Shown here: piece by piece, positions 16,755 to 24,720 of the stretch
Layout of the letters: every line of letters starts with the position of its first letter
Position numbering within the stretch: position 1 is the first letter of the stretch
DNA from: CAVREM01 sp963728825
GTDB taxonomy: Bacteria; Acidobacteriota; Vicinamibacteria; Vicinamibacterales; CAVVIG01
DNA: 64,000 nt
Reading direction: 5' to 3'
Assembly: GCA_963728825.1 (NCBI GenBank)
Contig: CAVSLA010000003.1
Location: forward strand, 319,791-383,790
Notes under the pieces: model-generated
Seen by the model: the letters and a program-made list of their open reading frames with translations, nothing else
Told to the model about the DNA's origin: nothing
Database searches by the model: none
Translations under genes and position numbers: made by a program

Positions 16755-18503
16755 GTGGACACCAAGGAACCAAGCGCCGGCAGCGGTGTCCAACCGACCG
16801 TGACGATGTTCGCCACGTTGTGGCGTGCTTTCTTCGCCCAGTTCTTCTCGAGCGAGAACGTCACCTCCGACATGCGCCTGCACCAGGGCATCATCTGGGT
16901 GATGGCGTTTTTGATGGCCCCCGGCCTTTCAATCGCCACGCGGTTCGGCGCCAACTACCAGATGGCGCTCATCTTTGCGCCAGAACGCGCCGATGGGCTG
17001 CTCCTGACGGTCATCACGCTGTTCGTCGGCTATTCGTTCGTGGCGGTCGGGCTGATCGCGGTGTTCGTCTGGGATGCGCTGTCGTTCACGCGGCGGGACG
17101 CGATGGTGCTCGGCGCGCTGCCGCTCACGGGATCGTCAATCGTGTTCGCCAAGCTGACGGCGCTGGCGGCGTTTCTCGGCGCGGCTCACGTGGCCATCAA
17201 TCTCACGACGGCACTGCTGTTCTCGGTCGGAGTGTCGGGGACGGTCGGTCGCGTGCCGGTCGTGCATCAGCTGGTCGTGCACATGCTGGTCACCGGGCTT
17301 GCTGCCCTGTTCGTGTTCACCTCCCTCGTTACCGCGCGCGGATTGCTCGGCCTGCTGAGCGCGCGCCTCGCGGCGGCCGCGGCCCCCGTGCTACAGCTTA
17401 TCTTCGTCGCAGCGATGTTGTGCTTCCTGGTGCTGGCCGTCATGTCGGCGCAGCTGATCAGGCTTCCGGTGGAAGACATCAGTTGGATTCCGAGTTTCTG
17501 GTTCGTCGGCTTGTACGAGCGGCTGCTGGGAATGGAGCAGCCGGCGTATGGTGCGTTGGCGAGTCGAGCGCTCTGGGCAGTGTCGGGCGCATCGGTAGGC
17601 GCCCTCGTGACGACGCTCGCCTCGTTTCCGCTGCAGTTTCAACGGGCGCTTACTCCGTCGGCGAACCCATCGGCGATTGGCGGTTCCGCCCGTCTGTTCC
17701 GGGCGCTGGCCTGGCTCGCCGGCGCCCGCCGTCCGCTGGCGTGCGCCGTCTCTGACTTCGTCCTGGTGACGCTGGTTCGAAACCGATCGGCGCAGACACT
17801 TGCGGCAATCAACCTCGCGATCGCGGCGCCGATCATCGCGTTCGGATTCTACCGGGCCGGTTCGCTCGATGCACTGGCCATCCCCAGGCATGCCGTGCTG
17901 TGGGTGCCGCTCGTGGTGGTGTTCTGGATGGCCGTCGGTCTGCGAGCCGCATTCTTCGTACCGAGCGAACTGCCGGCGAGCTGGACGTTCGCAGTCAATG
18001 GACCGGAAGAGAGTCGGCAGTATCGAAGCGGCGTCCGCGCGGCCATCCTGGCCATCCTCCTGCCTTCCGGTGTCGTCGTCACCATGGTGACCGGCTTATT
18101 GATCGGATGGCAGGTCGCCGCGTTTCACCTGGCGTTCGTCCTGATGCTGACGGTGATTGCCGCCGAGATCGCCCTGTTGACCATCGCCCATGTCCCCTTT
18201 ACGCAGCCGTATCCCCCGGGGCATGCCCGCCTTCGGACCCGCTGGTGGATCTACATCGTCGGCTTCTTCGTCTTCGCGTATCTGCCGGTTCGCATCGAGC
18301 TGTTGGCGGTGCACGGCCGCGTTCTCTGGCGCGATCTGTTCATCTGGACGTCAGCGCCGGCCGTGATCGTCTTCGCGCTGTCGCGCTGGCGCGGCCGGCC
18401 GTGGCGAATCGAAGCGTTCGAGGAGGGGGACGGCGACGAATCGTCGGTCATCACCCTGGGCCTCGACGCGACGACCCAGGTCATCAGGACGCCCACCGTT
18501 TAG
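16755..18503 (+). CDS. Polytopic membrane protein, ABC-2-permease-like in topology
   Basis: About 582 residues with roughly a dozen hydrophobic segments, for example GLLLTVITLFVGYSFVAVGLIAVFV and LLPSGVVVTMVTGLLIGW. The N-terminal region (LWRAFFAQFFSSENVTSD) is amphipathic. SFTRRDAMVLGALPLTGSSIVFAKL resembles the coupling region of ABC-2 type exporter permeases, but no ATPase gene is next to it. I do not recognise a precise family. The start is GTG 16755 or ATG 16806; neither has a strong ribosome binding site. It is divergent from acnA with a very short gap. Confidence 0.75.
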   Translation: MDTKEPSAGSGVQPTVTMFATLWRAFFAQFFSSENVTSDMRLHQGIIWVMAFLMAPGLSIATRFGANYQMALIFAPERADGLLLTVITLFVGYSFVAVGLIAVFVWDALSFTRRDAMVLGALPLTGSSIVFAKLTALAAFLGAAHVAINLTTALLFSVGVSGTVGRVPVVHQLVVHMLVTGLAALFVFTSLVTARGLLGLLSARLAAAAAPVLQLIFVAAMLCFLVLAVMSAQLIRLPVEDISWIPSFWFVGLYERLLGMEQPAYGALASRALWAVSGASVGALVTTLASFPLQFQRALTPSANPSAIGGSARLFRALAWLAGARRPLACAVSDFVLVTLVRNRSAQTLAAINLAIAAPIIAFGFYRAGSLDALAIPRHAVLWVPLVVVFWMAVGLRAAFFVPSELPASWTFAVNGPEESRQYRSGVRAAILAILLPSGVVVTMVTGLLIGWQVAAFHLAFVLMLTVIAAEIALLTIAHVPFTQPYPPGHARLRTRWWIYIVGFFVFAYLPVRIELLAVHGRVLWRDLFIWTSAPAVIVFALSRWRGRPWRIEAFEEGDGDESSVITLGLDATTQVIRTPTV

Positions 18504-18549
18504 GCTGCTCCGGCACGCCGCTTGAAGCGAAAAAAGGGGAGGGCATCTA

Positions 18550-18735
18550 ATGGCAGAGCCGCGCGACACGAGCATCCCCGGCGAGCAGCGCCGCAGCGAT
18601 CCGGCCGAGGGTTCCCGCGAGAACGTCAACGACAACGAGGAAGCGGGTGTGACCAATCGGCCGATCGAAGAGGAGCAACGCCAACAGCAGAACCTGCCAC
18701 CGCGGGGAGACCGCAAGGACGGTACACATGCGTAA
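18550..18735 (+). CDS. Tiny hydrophilic protein
   Basis: A 61-residue, highly polar reading frame (MAEPRDTSIPGEQRRSDP...) with no hydrophobic segment, rich in Glu, Arg, Gln and Asn and likely disordered. A purine-rich GGGGAGGG about 6 bases before the ATG is a good ribosome binding site. It overlaps the next tiny frame by 8 bases, a pattern of translational coupling. No family recognised. Codon use is similar to real genes, but the length makes the call tentative. Confidence 0.5.
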   Translation: MAEPRDTSIPGEQRRSDPAEGSRENVNDNEEAGVTNRPIEEEQRQQQNLPPRGDRKDGTHA

Positions 18736-18946
18736 CGATGCGCGCCCGATCGGCGAGGACAGCCCCGCGTCGCCGGTCGGCGGCGACCAGTCACCGCTCG
18801 AAAGCGAACGCCCGGACTCCCGCGATTCTCACAAGCACGATCGTCAATCGCACATTGTCAACCGGGAGGCAGAAGAGCGGCAGCCCGACGCGCCGGAGGA
18901 CCCTGTCATGCCGTCGAGCGATTCCTCGCTGAAGACACGGATCTGA
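18728..18946 (+). CDS. Tiny hydrophilic protein, overlapping its predecessor
   Basis: A 72-residue polar frame (MRNDARPIGEDSP...) with Ser, Asp, Glu, Arg and His dominating and no predicted membrane or structured segment. Its ATG lies inside the last codons of the preceding frame, so expression would be coupled. It ends 7 bases before the stop of the convergent barrel gene. Possibly a stress-related disordered protein; no evidence for a specific role. Confidence 0.45.
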   Translation: MRNDARPIGEDSPASPVGGDQSPLESERPDSRDSHKHDRQSHIVNREAEERQPDAPEDPVMPSSDSSLKTRI

Positions 18947-18952
18947 CAGTGG

Positions 18953-19657
18953 TCAAAACCGGACGAAGAACGATGCCCCGACGGCGGGGCTCGTATGCAC
19001 GCCGTCGTCGAAAATCACACCTCCCGACCGGAACAGCACCCGGCCATCGAGCCGCAAACCGGCGGACTTCATTCGAGCCGTGGAGTTGGAGCGCAGGAAG
19101 ACGTTAAGCCCTCCGCCAAGGTGCCAGAGGGTCCCGTGGTCGACGAGAATCTGCTCCTCATGGAGGTCGCGCACATAGCCGGCCCCGGCGGCGAAAAACG
19201 GCATGGCGCGCGACCCCATCTGCCACCGCGTCAGATCCATCGTCAGCGCGCCTTCCATCGTGAACTGTCGGATCGACTCGATCGCCGTGGTGTCGGGAAT
19301 GCCCTCGACGTCAGACCGGAGCTCCACTGACAGCTCGGACGTTCCATACGAGCCGGTTGCCTCCACACGGACCGAGTCGCTGACACGGATGCCGAATCGC
19401 GCCTCGATCGCGCCGATCGCACCGAGACGGCTCTCGGCAGTGAACAGCCGGAATTCTCCACCAGCCGGATTCGTCTCGTTCGCATCGGTGGTTCCGAGCC
19501 TGACGGCTTCGACACGGCGAAACCCGACAGCCATCTCGTAACGGCCGGTCGCGGACTGGGCGCCGGCGCTGCGACCCGTCGCCAGCACGGCCAGCAAGGT
19601 TGTCAGCGCCGTTCTCCAGATCGACGGCCGATCGCTCAGCAGCCAATGCCGGCTCAT
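18953..19657 (-). CDS. Secreted or outer-membrane beta-barrel-like protein
   Basis: A 234-residue protein with a signal sequence (RTALTTLLAVLATG...AGAQS) and alternating beta-strand patterns such as GRYEMAVGFRRVEAV and VRVEATGSYGTSELSVELR. It ends in SFFVRF, the terminal aromatic signature of outer-membrane barrels recognised by BAM. It overlaps the matrixin gene by the sequence ATGA, so the two are translationally coupled. Third and last gene of a secreted-protein operon. Confidence 0.65.
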   Translation of the reverse strand: MSRHWLLSDRPSIWRTALTTLLAVLATGRSAGAQSATGRYEMAVGFRRVEAVRLGTTDANETNPAGGEFRLFTAESRLGAIGAIEARFGIRVSDSVRVEATGSYGTSELSVELRSDVEGIPDTTAIESIRQFTMEGALTMDLTRWQMGSRAMPFFAAGAGYVRDLHEEQILVDHGTLWHLGGGLNVFLRSNSTARMKSAGLRLDGRVLFRSGGVIFDDGVHTSPAVGASFFVRF

Positions 19658-20652
19658 TTCGGCACCACCCGGATCTCGATCGAACCACTGTCACCGCCCC
19701 GTGGCGCGACGACCACCTTCTCGTGAAATGCCGCACGGAAGTTGACGTCGAGAGGACTGGTCACGATGAAGAAGCTGTCGACCTCGGCGTCGTCGAGCGG
19801 CTCGATGCGCAGGATGTGCGGCCCGGGTGTCAAGCCGGCGATTGAGAAATTACCGTTGGCGTTGAGCGCGAAATTGCCGACGAGGGCGCCGGTCGCCGGG
19901 TTGAACGCGACGACGTGGGCGCCGAACAGACCGGCGCCGTTCTTCGTGACGCGGCCGGAAATCGAACCGGTCGCGTCGTCGAAATCGCCGTCGGGATAGA
20001 CGTCAGAAATCGCCGCGACGTCGTCGGCGCGAAGCGAACGATGCAGCGTGCTGCCGGAACCGTAGGCCAGCGGAAACATCGTCGATTCGGCAGCCAGCAC
20101 GCGGCGGCCGGTGAGACTGATCTCGGTCTCGCCGATCGCCGAGTGGCCGAGGCCGCTGAAGTGGCCGATCTCGTGGACCGCAATTGTTTCGACATCGAAT
20201 CGGCCGGTTTCCCCGGCCGCCGACGTGGACCACGCGAAGGCCGAATTGAAAAAGATGTCGGACTCGATCAATTCACCGGTGGCCTCGTCGATCAACAAGC
20301 TGGTCGATGCCAGCACGCGATCGAGCTCGGGAGTGGCGAGAAAACCGATCGTCGAGCGCCCATCGTCCTGATCGGGCAGCGCCGCCGTGAATCCGCCGAA
20401 CTGATAGCGGATCGCGGCCGAGGGCACTGCCTCCCAGGTTCCGAAGGCGCGGGCCAGCGCGTCGGCGAACGCGGCCCCACCGACCCCGGCCACGCCGCGG
20501 TCGTTGACGAAATACTGAACCGGCGTCCGGTTCCATTTGACCGTCACCACCCGCCCGTTCAGGGACACGCCGAACTTCAGATAGGCGGCGGCCGGCTGCG
20601 CCAGCAGGACGAAGAGCGTGGCCGCGGCAACGAGTCGCACCCGTGAGGTCAC
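19654..20652 (-). CDS. Secreted matrixin-like metalloprotease with carboxypeptidase-regulatory-like domain
   Basis: A 332-residue exported protein. Signal peptide VTSRVRLVAAATLFVLLAQP, then an M10-type domain with the full zinc motif HEIGHFSGLGH (160-170) and a downstream STMFPLAYGS that fits the Met-turn. The last 110 residues (SISGRVTKNGAGLFGAHVVAFN) form a carboxypeptidase-regulatory-like or prealbumin-like beta domain. The GTG at 20652 overlaps the upstream stop as GTGA, which supports this start over the much longer upstream frame. Likely an extracellular or periplasmic protease; substrate unknown. Confidence 0.8.
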   Translation of the reverse strand: MTSRVRLVAAATLFVLLAQPAAAYLKFGVSLNGRVVTVKWNRTPVQYFVNDRGVAGVGGAAFADALARAFGTWEAVPSAAIRYQFGGFTAALPDQDDGRSTIGFLATPELDRVLASTSLLIDEATGELIESDIFFNSAFAWSTSAAGETGRFDVETIAVHEIGHFSGLGHSAIGETEISLTGRRVLAAESTMFPLAYGSGSTLHRSLRADDVAAISDVYPDGDFDDATGSISGRVTKNGAGLFGAHVVAFNPATGALVGNFALNANGNFSIAGLTPGPHILRIEPLDDAEVDSFFIVTSPLDVNFRAAFHEKVVVAPRGGDSGSIEIRVVPK

Positions 20653-21197
20653 CGGACCTCCTGCGCCAGAGCGCGGACGCGCCGTTCGAACTCGGCGAGC
20701 GCCATCGGTCGCCGGGTCAGGTCGCCGCGCACGACTCGTCGCGCGGCGCCCGACGTCGGGAGCACCGCCGGCGGCGTCACCACGACACCGGTCGCCGTCG
20801 ACGCCAGACGGAACACGCCCTGACTCATGCCGAGCACGTGCGGCAGCGCGGGCGGCGAGGCGCCGAGGAACACGACGACCTGTTGACCGGGGTCGAAGGC
20901 CGGCGCGCCGACGACGATGCGTCGATACCGCCCCAGCCGTCCTCCGGGCACTCGGAACTGAATCGTCGGACCGAGATCGCGTTTCAGCCACGCGTCAGCC
21001 GCCAGCGTGACGATCGTTTCGACCGAGTGGCGATCTGGCGTCGTCCACCGCGAGTCCACCGCCACGATTCGGCCGCGCACGATCGCGAACGCGTCTCGGG
21101 AGAGGTCGCCAAGATCGGCAGGAAGAAACACCGTTGCGCCGGCAGGGGCTGGCGCAAACAGCAGTAGAACCGCAACCCGTAACGCTCGCATTTTCAC
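20649..21197 (-). CDS. Secreted protein of unknown function
   Basis: A 182-residue protein with a signal peptide (RALRVAVLLLFAPAPAGA) and a beta-rich body: AIVRGRIVAVDSRW, ETIVTLAADAWLK, VVVFLGASPP. It lies immediately upstream of, and overlaps by four bases, the matrixin-like protease gene. The organisation suggests it could be the protease's inhibitor, chaperone or target; that is inference from position only. The start is ATG 21197 or the ATG six bases later. No Cys residues are seen in the mature part. Confidence 0.65.
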   Translation of the reverse strand: MKMRALRVAVLLLFAPAPAGATVFLPADLGDLSRDAFAIVRGRIVAVDSRWTTPDRHSVETIVTLAADAWLKRDLGPTIQFRVPGGRLGRYRRIVVGAPAFDPGQQVVVFLGASPPALPHVLGMSQGVFRLASTATGVVVTPPAVLPTSGAARRVVRGDLTRRPMALAEFERRVRALAQEVR

Positions 21198-21201
21198 TCC
21201 C

Positions 21202-21333
21202 CCGGCGGACCTGGCGGTCCGCGCTACACATCCGGCGGACCTAAGAGGTCCGCCCTACGTACGTCAGAGGTCCGCCCGACGTACGTCAGAAGTCCGCCCG
21301 ACGACGTCAGAGGTCCGCCCGACGAACGTCGGC
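21202..21333. repeat. Array of GGCGGACCT-type palindromes and half-copies
   Basis: Two full or near-full palindromes are followed by three AGGTCCGCC half-copies spaced by CGACGTACGTC-like tails. The array fills the spacer before lpxB and runs into the lpxB coding end: the last four residues (RADL) and the TGA stop of lpxB are repeat sequence. It is the largest array of this family in the window. Confidence 0.9.
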
Positions 21334-22458
21334 GCCAGCTACCTTCAGAATCGCCTCCGCCGCGCGGCGGCTCGCCCCCGGACCACCGAGACGTTCCCGA
21401 ACCCTCGCCAGACCGACGCTCACGCGCGCGGTCCTCTCCCGGTCGGTCAACATCGACACGGCCTCATCCGCAACCGCGACCGGGGTGAACGCATCCTGAA
21501 TCAGCTCGGGGACGATTTTCTCGCCGGCAATCAGATTGACCATTCCATAAGTATCGAGCTTCACGAGCCGCCGGCCGAGGTGGTAGGTGAGCGGCGACAG
21601 CCGGTAGACGATCACCATCGGCCTGTCGTGCAACGCCGTCTGCACCGTCGCCGTTCCGGACGCGGTCAGCACCACGTCGGCCGCTTCGAGCACCGCGTCG
21701 GTCTGCCCGGCGACGATCGCACACAGCGGCAGGTCGTTGGCCACCGCGAACAGCTCGTCATCCAGATGAGGGGCCCGCGCGACGATGAACTGCGTGCCGG
21801 GGATGCGGCGACGGATGTGCTGCGCGGCCGCGACGAGATCCGGGAAGATGCGCCGCACTTCGTTCGGCCTGGAGCCGGGAAGGATGGCGACAACCGGCGC
21901 ACTCGGCTCGAATCGCAGGCGCCGTAAAAGGTTCTCGCGCGATTCACCGGCAACCGCGAGATCGACCAGCGGGTGGCCGACGAACTCGGCGGCCACGCCG
22001 GCATCGCGATAGATTTGCTCCTCGAAAGGAAAGATCACCAGGACGCGCGTGGCCAGCTCGCGGATGGTTTTCAACCGACCGGCGCGCCACGCCCAGATCT
22101 GCGGGCTGATGTAGTAGACGATCGGCACACCCAGCTTGCGGATCCGTCGTGCCAGCGGCAGGTTGAAGTCCGGAAAGTCGATGACCACCAGCGCATCCGG
22201 CCGTTCACGCCGCGCGTCCGCGACCAGCTCGCCGAGCGTCGACAGCGACTTCGGCACTTTGGTGATCGCCTCGGTGAGACCGGTGACGGCCAGGCCGCGA
22301 TAGTCGGCGATCAGCCGTCCGCCGGCCGCGGCGAATTCCGGTCCTCCCAGTCCCGCGACCGATATACCGGGTGAGAGTGCCTGCAGCTCGCGCATCAGCG
22401 CGCCCGCATAGAGATCGCCGGACGGCTCGCCGCACGACAGCAGAAGACGGACGCTCAA
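21307..22458 (-). CDS. lpxB: Lipid-A-disaccharide synthase
   Basis: A 383-residue glycosyltransferase (GT19) that joins UDP-2,3-diacylglucosamine and lipid X on the inner membrane. The N-terminus LLLSCGEPSGDLYAGAL is the family signature. VVIDFPDFNLPLARR, YYISPQIWAWRAGR and the donor-site LPGSRPNEVRRIFP follow. The C-terminal residues ADVRRADL and the stop come from an inserted palindromic repeat, so the natural C-terminus was probably a few residues different. First lipid A gene of a leftward block that also includes lpxD. Confidence 0.96.
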   Translation of the reverse strand: MSVRLLLSCGEPSGDLYAGALMRELQALSPGISVAGLGGPEFAAAGGRLIADYRGLAVTGLTEAITKVPKSLSTLGELVADARRERPDALVVIDFPDFNLPLARRIRKLGVPIVYYISPQIWAWRAGRLKTIRELATRVLVIFPFEEQIYRDAGVAAEFVGHPLVDLAVAGESRENLLRRLRFEPSAPVVAILPGSRPNEVRRIFPDLVAAAQHIRRRIPGTQFIVARAPHLDDELFAVANDLPLCAIVAGQTDAVLEAADVVLTASGTATVQTALHDRPMVIVYRLSPLTYHLGRRLVKLDTYGMVNLIAGEKIVPELIQDAFTPVAVADEAVSMLTDRERTARVSVGLARVRERLGGPGASRRAAEAILKVAGADVRRADL

Positions 22459-22467
22459 TTGACGCGG

Positions 22468-24720
22468 TTAGGGCCGCGTGAAGAGTGCGGGATCGAGTGG
22501 AGCGTTGATCCGCAGGTCGACGACTTTGCGATCGAGCATCGACTCGCCGCCGCGCCGCACCATCGCGGTGAATGCGATTTGCACGCCGTCGATCGTTTGG
22601 TAGTCGCTGAACAGTTCCTCGATCAGCGCGCTCCCCGCCCCGCCCGCGACGTAGGTCTGACGGGACACCAGGAAGCTCTCGGGATGGATGTAGAGGACCA
22701 TCGGATCGAGATCCTTACCGGACAGCTCGAGCGCGCGGTACAGTGCGCCGCCTTCGCCCTTGATGTCAGGAAGGATCCGGGCGCGCAGCGAACCGTCGTA
22801 GGCCGCCAGCAGCGCCGCGATCGTATCGCGGCGCAATCCGCGCCGAAGATCGTGCAGTGCCGCATCCGGTACCTCATGGACGCCTTTGGGGTCCTTCACC
22901 CACCCCTTCGAGCCGTCGAACACCTGTACGATCGTTGCGTCCGGCAGCTTCGTGGCGACGTGCACGCGATTCGGGTACTCGAGATAGGTGGTCGTCTCCG
23001 CATAGGTCGGCTCGCCGCCCCGTGTCGCGCCCCGTCCCGCCCCGGGCGGCGGCGCCGGAACTTCGGTGCGAGTCCTGGCCGTGATGCTCTTGACGCCGCG
23101 GAGGGTGTCGAGCCCGCCTTTCGCCGCGATGACTTTCTCGAGCAGCGCCCGCGCTTCCGCTCCGGGCCGCGGGTTGATCGAGGAGCTCGGCTGATACTGC
23201 GCGCGGCTCAGCATGGCCGCAGGCGCTCTTCCAGCTGCACCTGCTCTGTTTGCCCCGCGTGGCTTCTTGAAGTCGGTGGTCGTCAGATCGAGGTCGCTCA
23301 TCTCGATGACCTCGAACGTGGTGAAACCGAGACGGCGAAGCTGCGGGATGAACGAGTCGGCATTGCCCACCAGCACGATCGACAACCGATCGGGTTTGAG
23401 GTAGAAGCGCGCGACCCGCTGCACCTCCTCGGTCGTGACGGCGTTGACTCGATCGCGGAACGACTGCAGCTGTTCGACCGGCAGTCCGAAGAACAGCACG
23501 TTCAGGACCTGGGTGGCAATCGCATCAGCGGTTTCGATGGTCAGCGGAAAACTACCGGCCATGTAGTTCTTCGCCTCCGCCAGCTCGCGTTCGCCGACCC
23601 GCTCGCGCTGCAGCCGCCAGAACTCGTCGACCATCAGGCGGAGCACTTCGCCGGTTGCCTCCGATCGCGTGTTGGTGGTGGCCTGAATCGCGCCCGTGTC
23701 GCGCAACGCGTGCATCTCGGCCTGAGCGCCGTAGGTCAGACCACGCTCGGTCCTCAGCACCTGGTGCAGGCGATTGGCGCCCTCTCCGCCGAGAATCCTC
23801 GTGGCGAGATTCATCGGCATGTAGTCCGCGTGATTGCGCCGGATGCCGATGTGGCCGGCCCGCACCTCGGTCTGCACCGCATCGGGCTTGTTGACGATCA
23901 CCACGCGCCGCGTCGGATCGGGCGGCGCCAGGGTGGTCTCGGCCGGAACGTCGCCGCGCTGCCAGTCGCCGAACACTTTCGCGACACCGGCGAACGCCTC
24001 TTCGGCGGTGACGTCGCCGACGACCGCCAGGATCGTGTTGTTGGGAACGAAGTGGCGACGGTGAAAGGCGATCAGATCGTCACGGGTGATCCGCGCCAGC
24101 GTCTCGGGCGTGCCGCTCTGCGGCCAGGCATACGGATGAAAGCCGTAGACGAGCCGCCGGAACACCGCGTCGGCCACGTATTCGGGGCTCTCGAGGCTGA
24201 CGCGCAGGCTCGACAGAATCTGCTGCCGCTGACGCTCGATCTCCGCCGGTGCAAACGCCGGCCGGCGCGCGACGTCCGAGATCATCCGCAGGCCGACGTC
24301 GAAGCTGTCCTTCATCACGATCATGTTGATGAAGCTGAGATCGGTCCCGGCACCGGCGCCCAGGCCGGCCCCCATGAAGTCGATCGTCTCGTTCAGCTCG
24401 GTCGCCGACTGGAGCTCGGTGCCCTGCGTGAGCAGCGCGGCCGTCAGATCGGCGAGACCGAACTTGTCCTTCGGATCGAGCGCGCCGCCGGCGCGGACGA
24501 GCATCCGCATGCTGACGATCGGCTGCTCGTGATGCAGGACCGCGACCACCTGCAGGCCGTTCGGCAGCGTCTGCACGTGATACGGCGGAAACCGCACCTC
24601 GCGCGCCGGCAGCGGCCGCGGCGGGCTCTCGGCGGGCCAGGCGGTGGTCTGCGCTGCCGCCGGGCCGGCCAGCAGCACGCCGATCAGCAGGAGCAGCAAC
24701 GCGGCAGGACGACGCGTCAT
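22468..24720 (-). CDS. M16-like subunit without catalytic motif, plus C-terminal extension
   Basis: A 750-residue exported protein. Signal peptide MTRRPAALLLLLIGVLLAG, then an M16 fold (NGLQVVAVLHHEQPIVSMRML) that lacks the HXXEH zinc motif. Its place is taken by FGLADLTAALLTQGT, as in the non-catalytic partner of paired M16 peptidases. Beyond about residue 500 a separate domain (ALLEKVIAAKGGLDTLRGVKSI...) resembles outer-membrane lipoprotein-sorting-type folds. It overlaps the catalytic partner gene as ATGA, so both are probably made in equal amounts. Likely role: substrate-positioning half of a periplasmic processing peptidase. Confidence 0.85.
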   Translation of the reverse strand: MTRRPAALLLLLIGVLLAGPAAAQTTAWPAESPPRPLPAREVRFPPYHVQTLPNGLQVVAVLHHEQPIVSMRMLVRAGGALDPKDKFGLADLTAALLTQGTELQSATELNETIDFMGAGLGAGAGTDLSFINMIVMKDSFDVGLRMISDVARRPAFAPAEIERQRQQILSSLRVSLESPEYVADAVFRRLVYGFHPYAWPQSGTPETLARITRDDLIAFHRRHFVPNNTILAVVGDVTAEEAFAGVAKVFGDWQRGDVPAETTLAPPDPTRRVVIVNKPDAVQTEVRAGHIGIRRNHADYMPMNLATRILGGEGANRLHQVLRTERGLTYGAQAEMHALRDTGAIQATTNTRSEATGEVLRLMVDEFWRLQRERVGERELAEAKNYMAGSFPLTIETADAIATQVLNVLFFGLPVEQLQSFRDRVNAVTTEEVQRVARFYLKPDRLSIVLVGNADSFIPQLRRLGFTTFEVIEMSDLDLTTTDFKKPRGANRAGAAGRAPAAMLSRAQYQPSSSINPRPGAEARALLEKVIAAKGGLDTLRGVKSITARTRTEVPAPPPGAGRGATRGGEPTYAETTTYLEYPNRVHVATKLPDATIVQVFDGSKGWVKDPKGVHEVPDAALHDLRRGLRRDTIAALLAAYDGSLRARILPDIKGEGGALYRALELSGKDLDPMVLYIHPESFLVSRQTYVAGGAGSALIEELFSDYQTIDGVQIAFTAMVRRGGESMLDRKVVDLRINAPLDPALFTRP

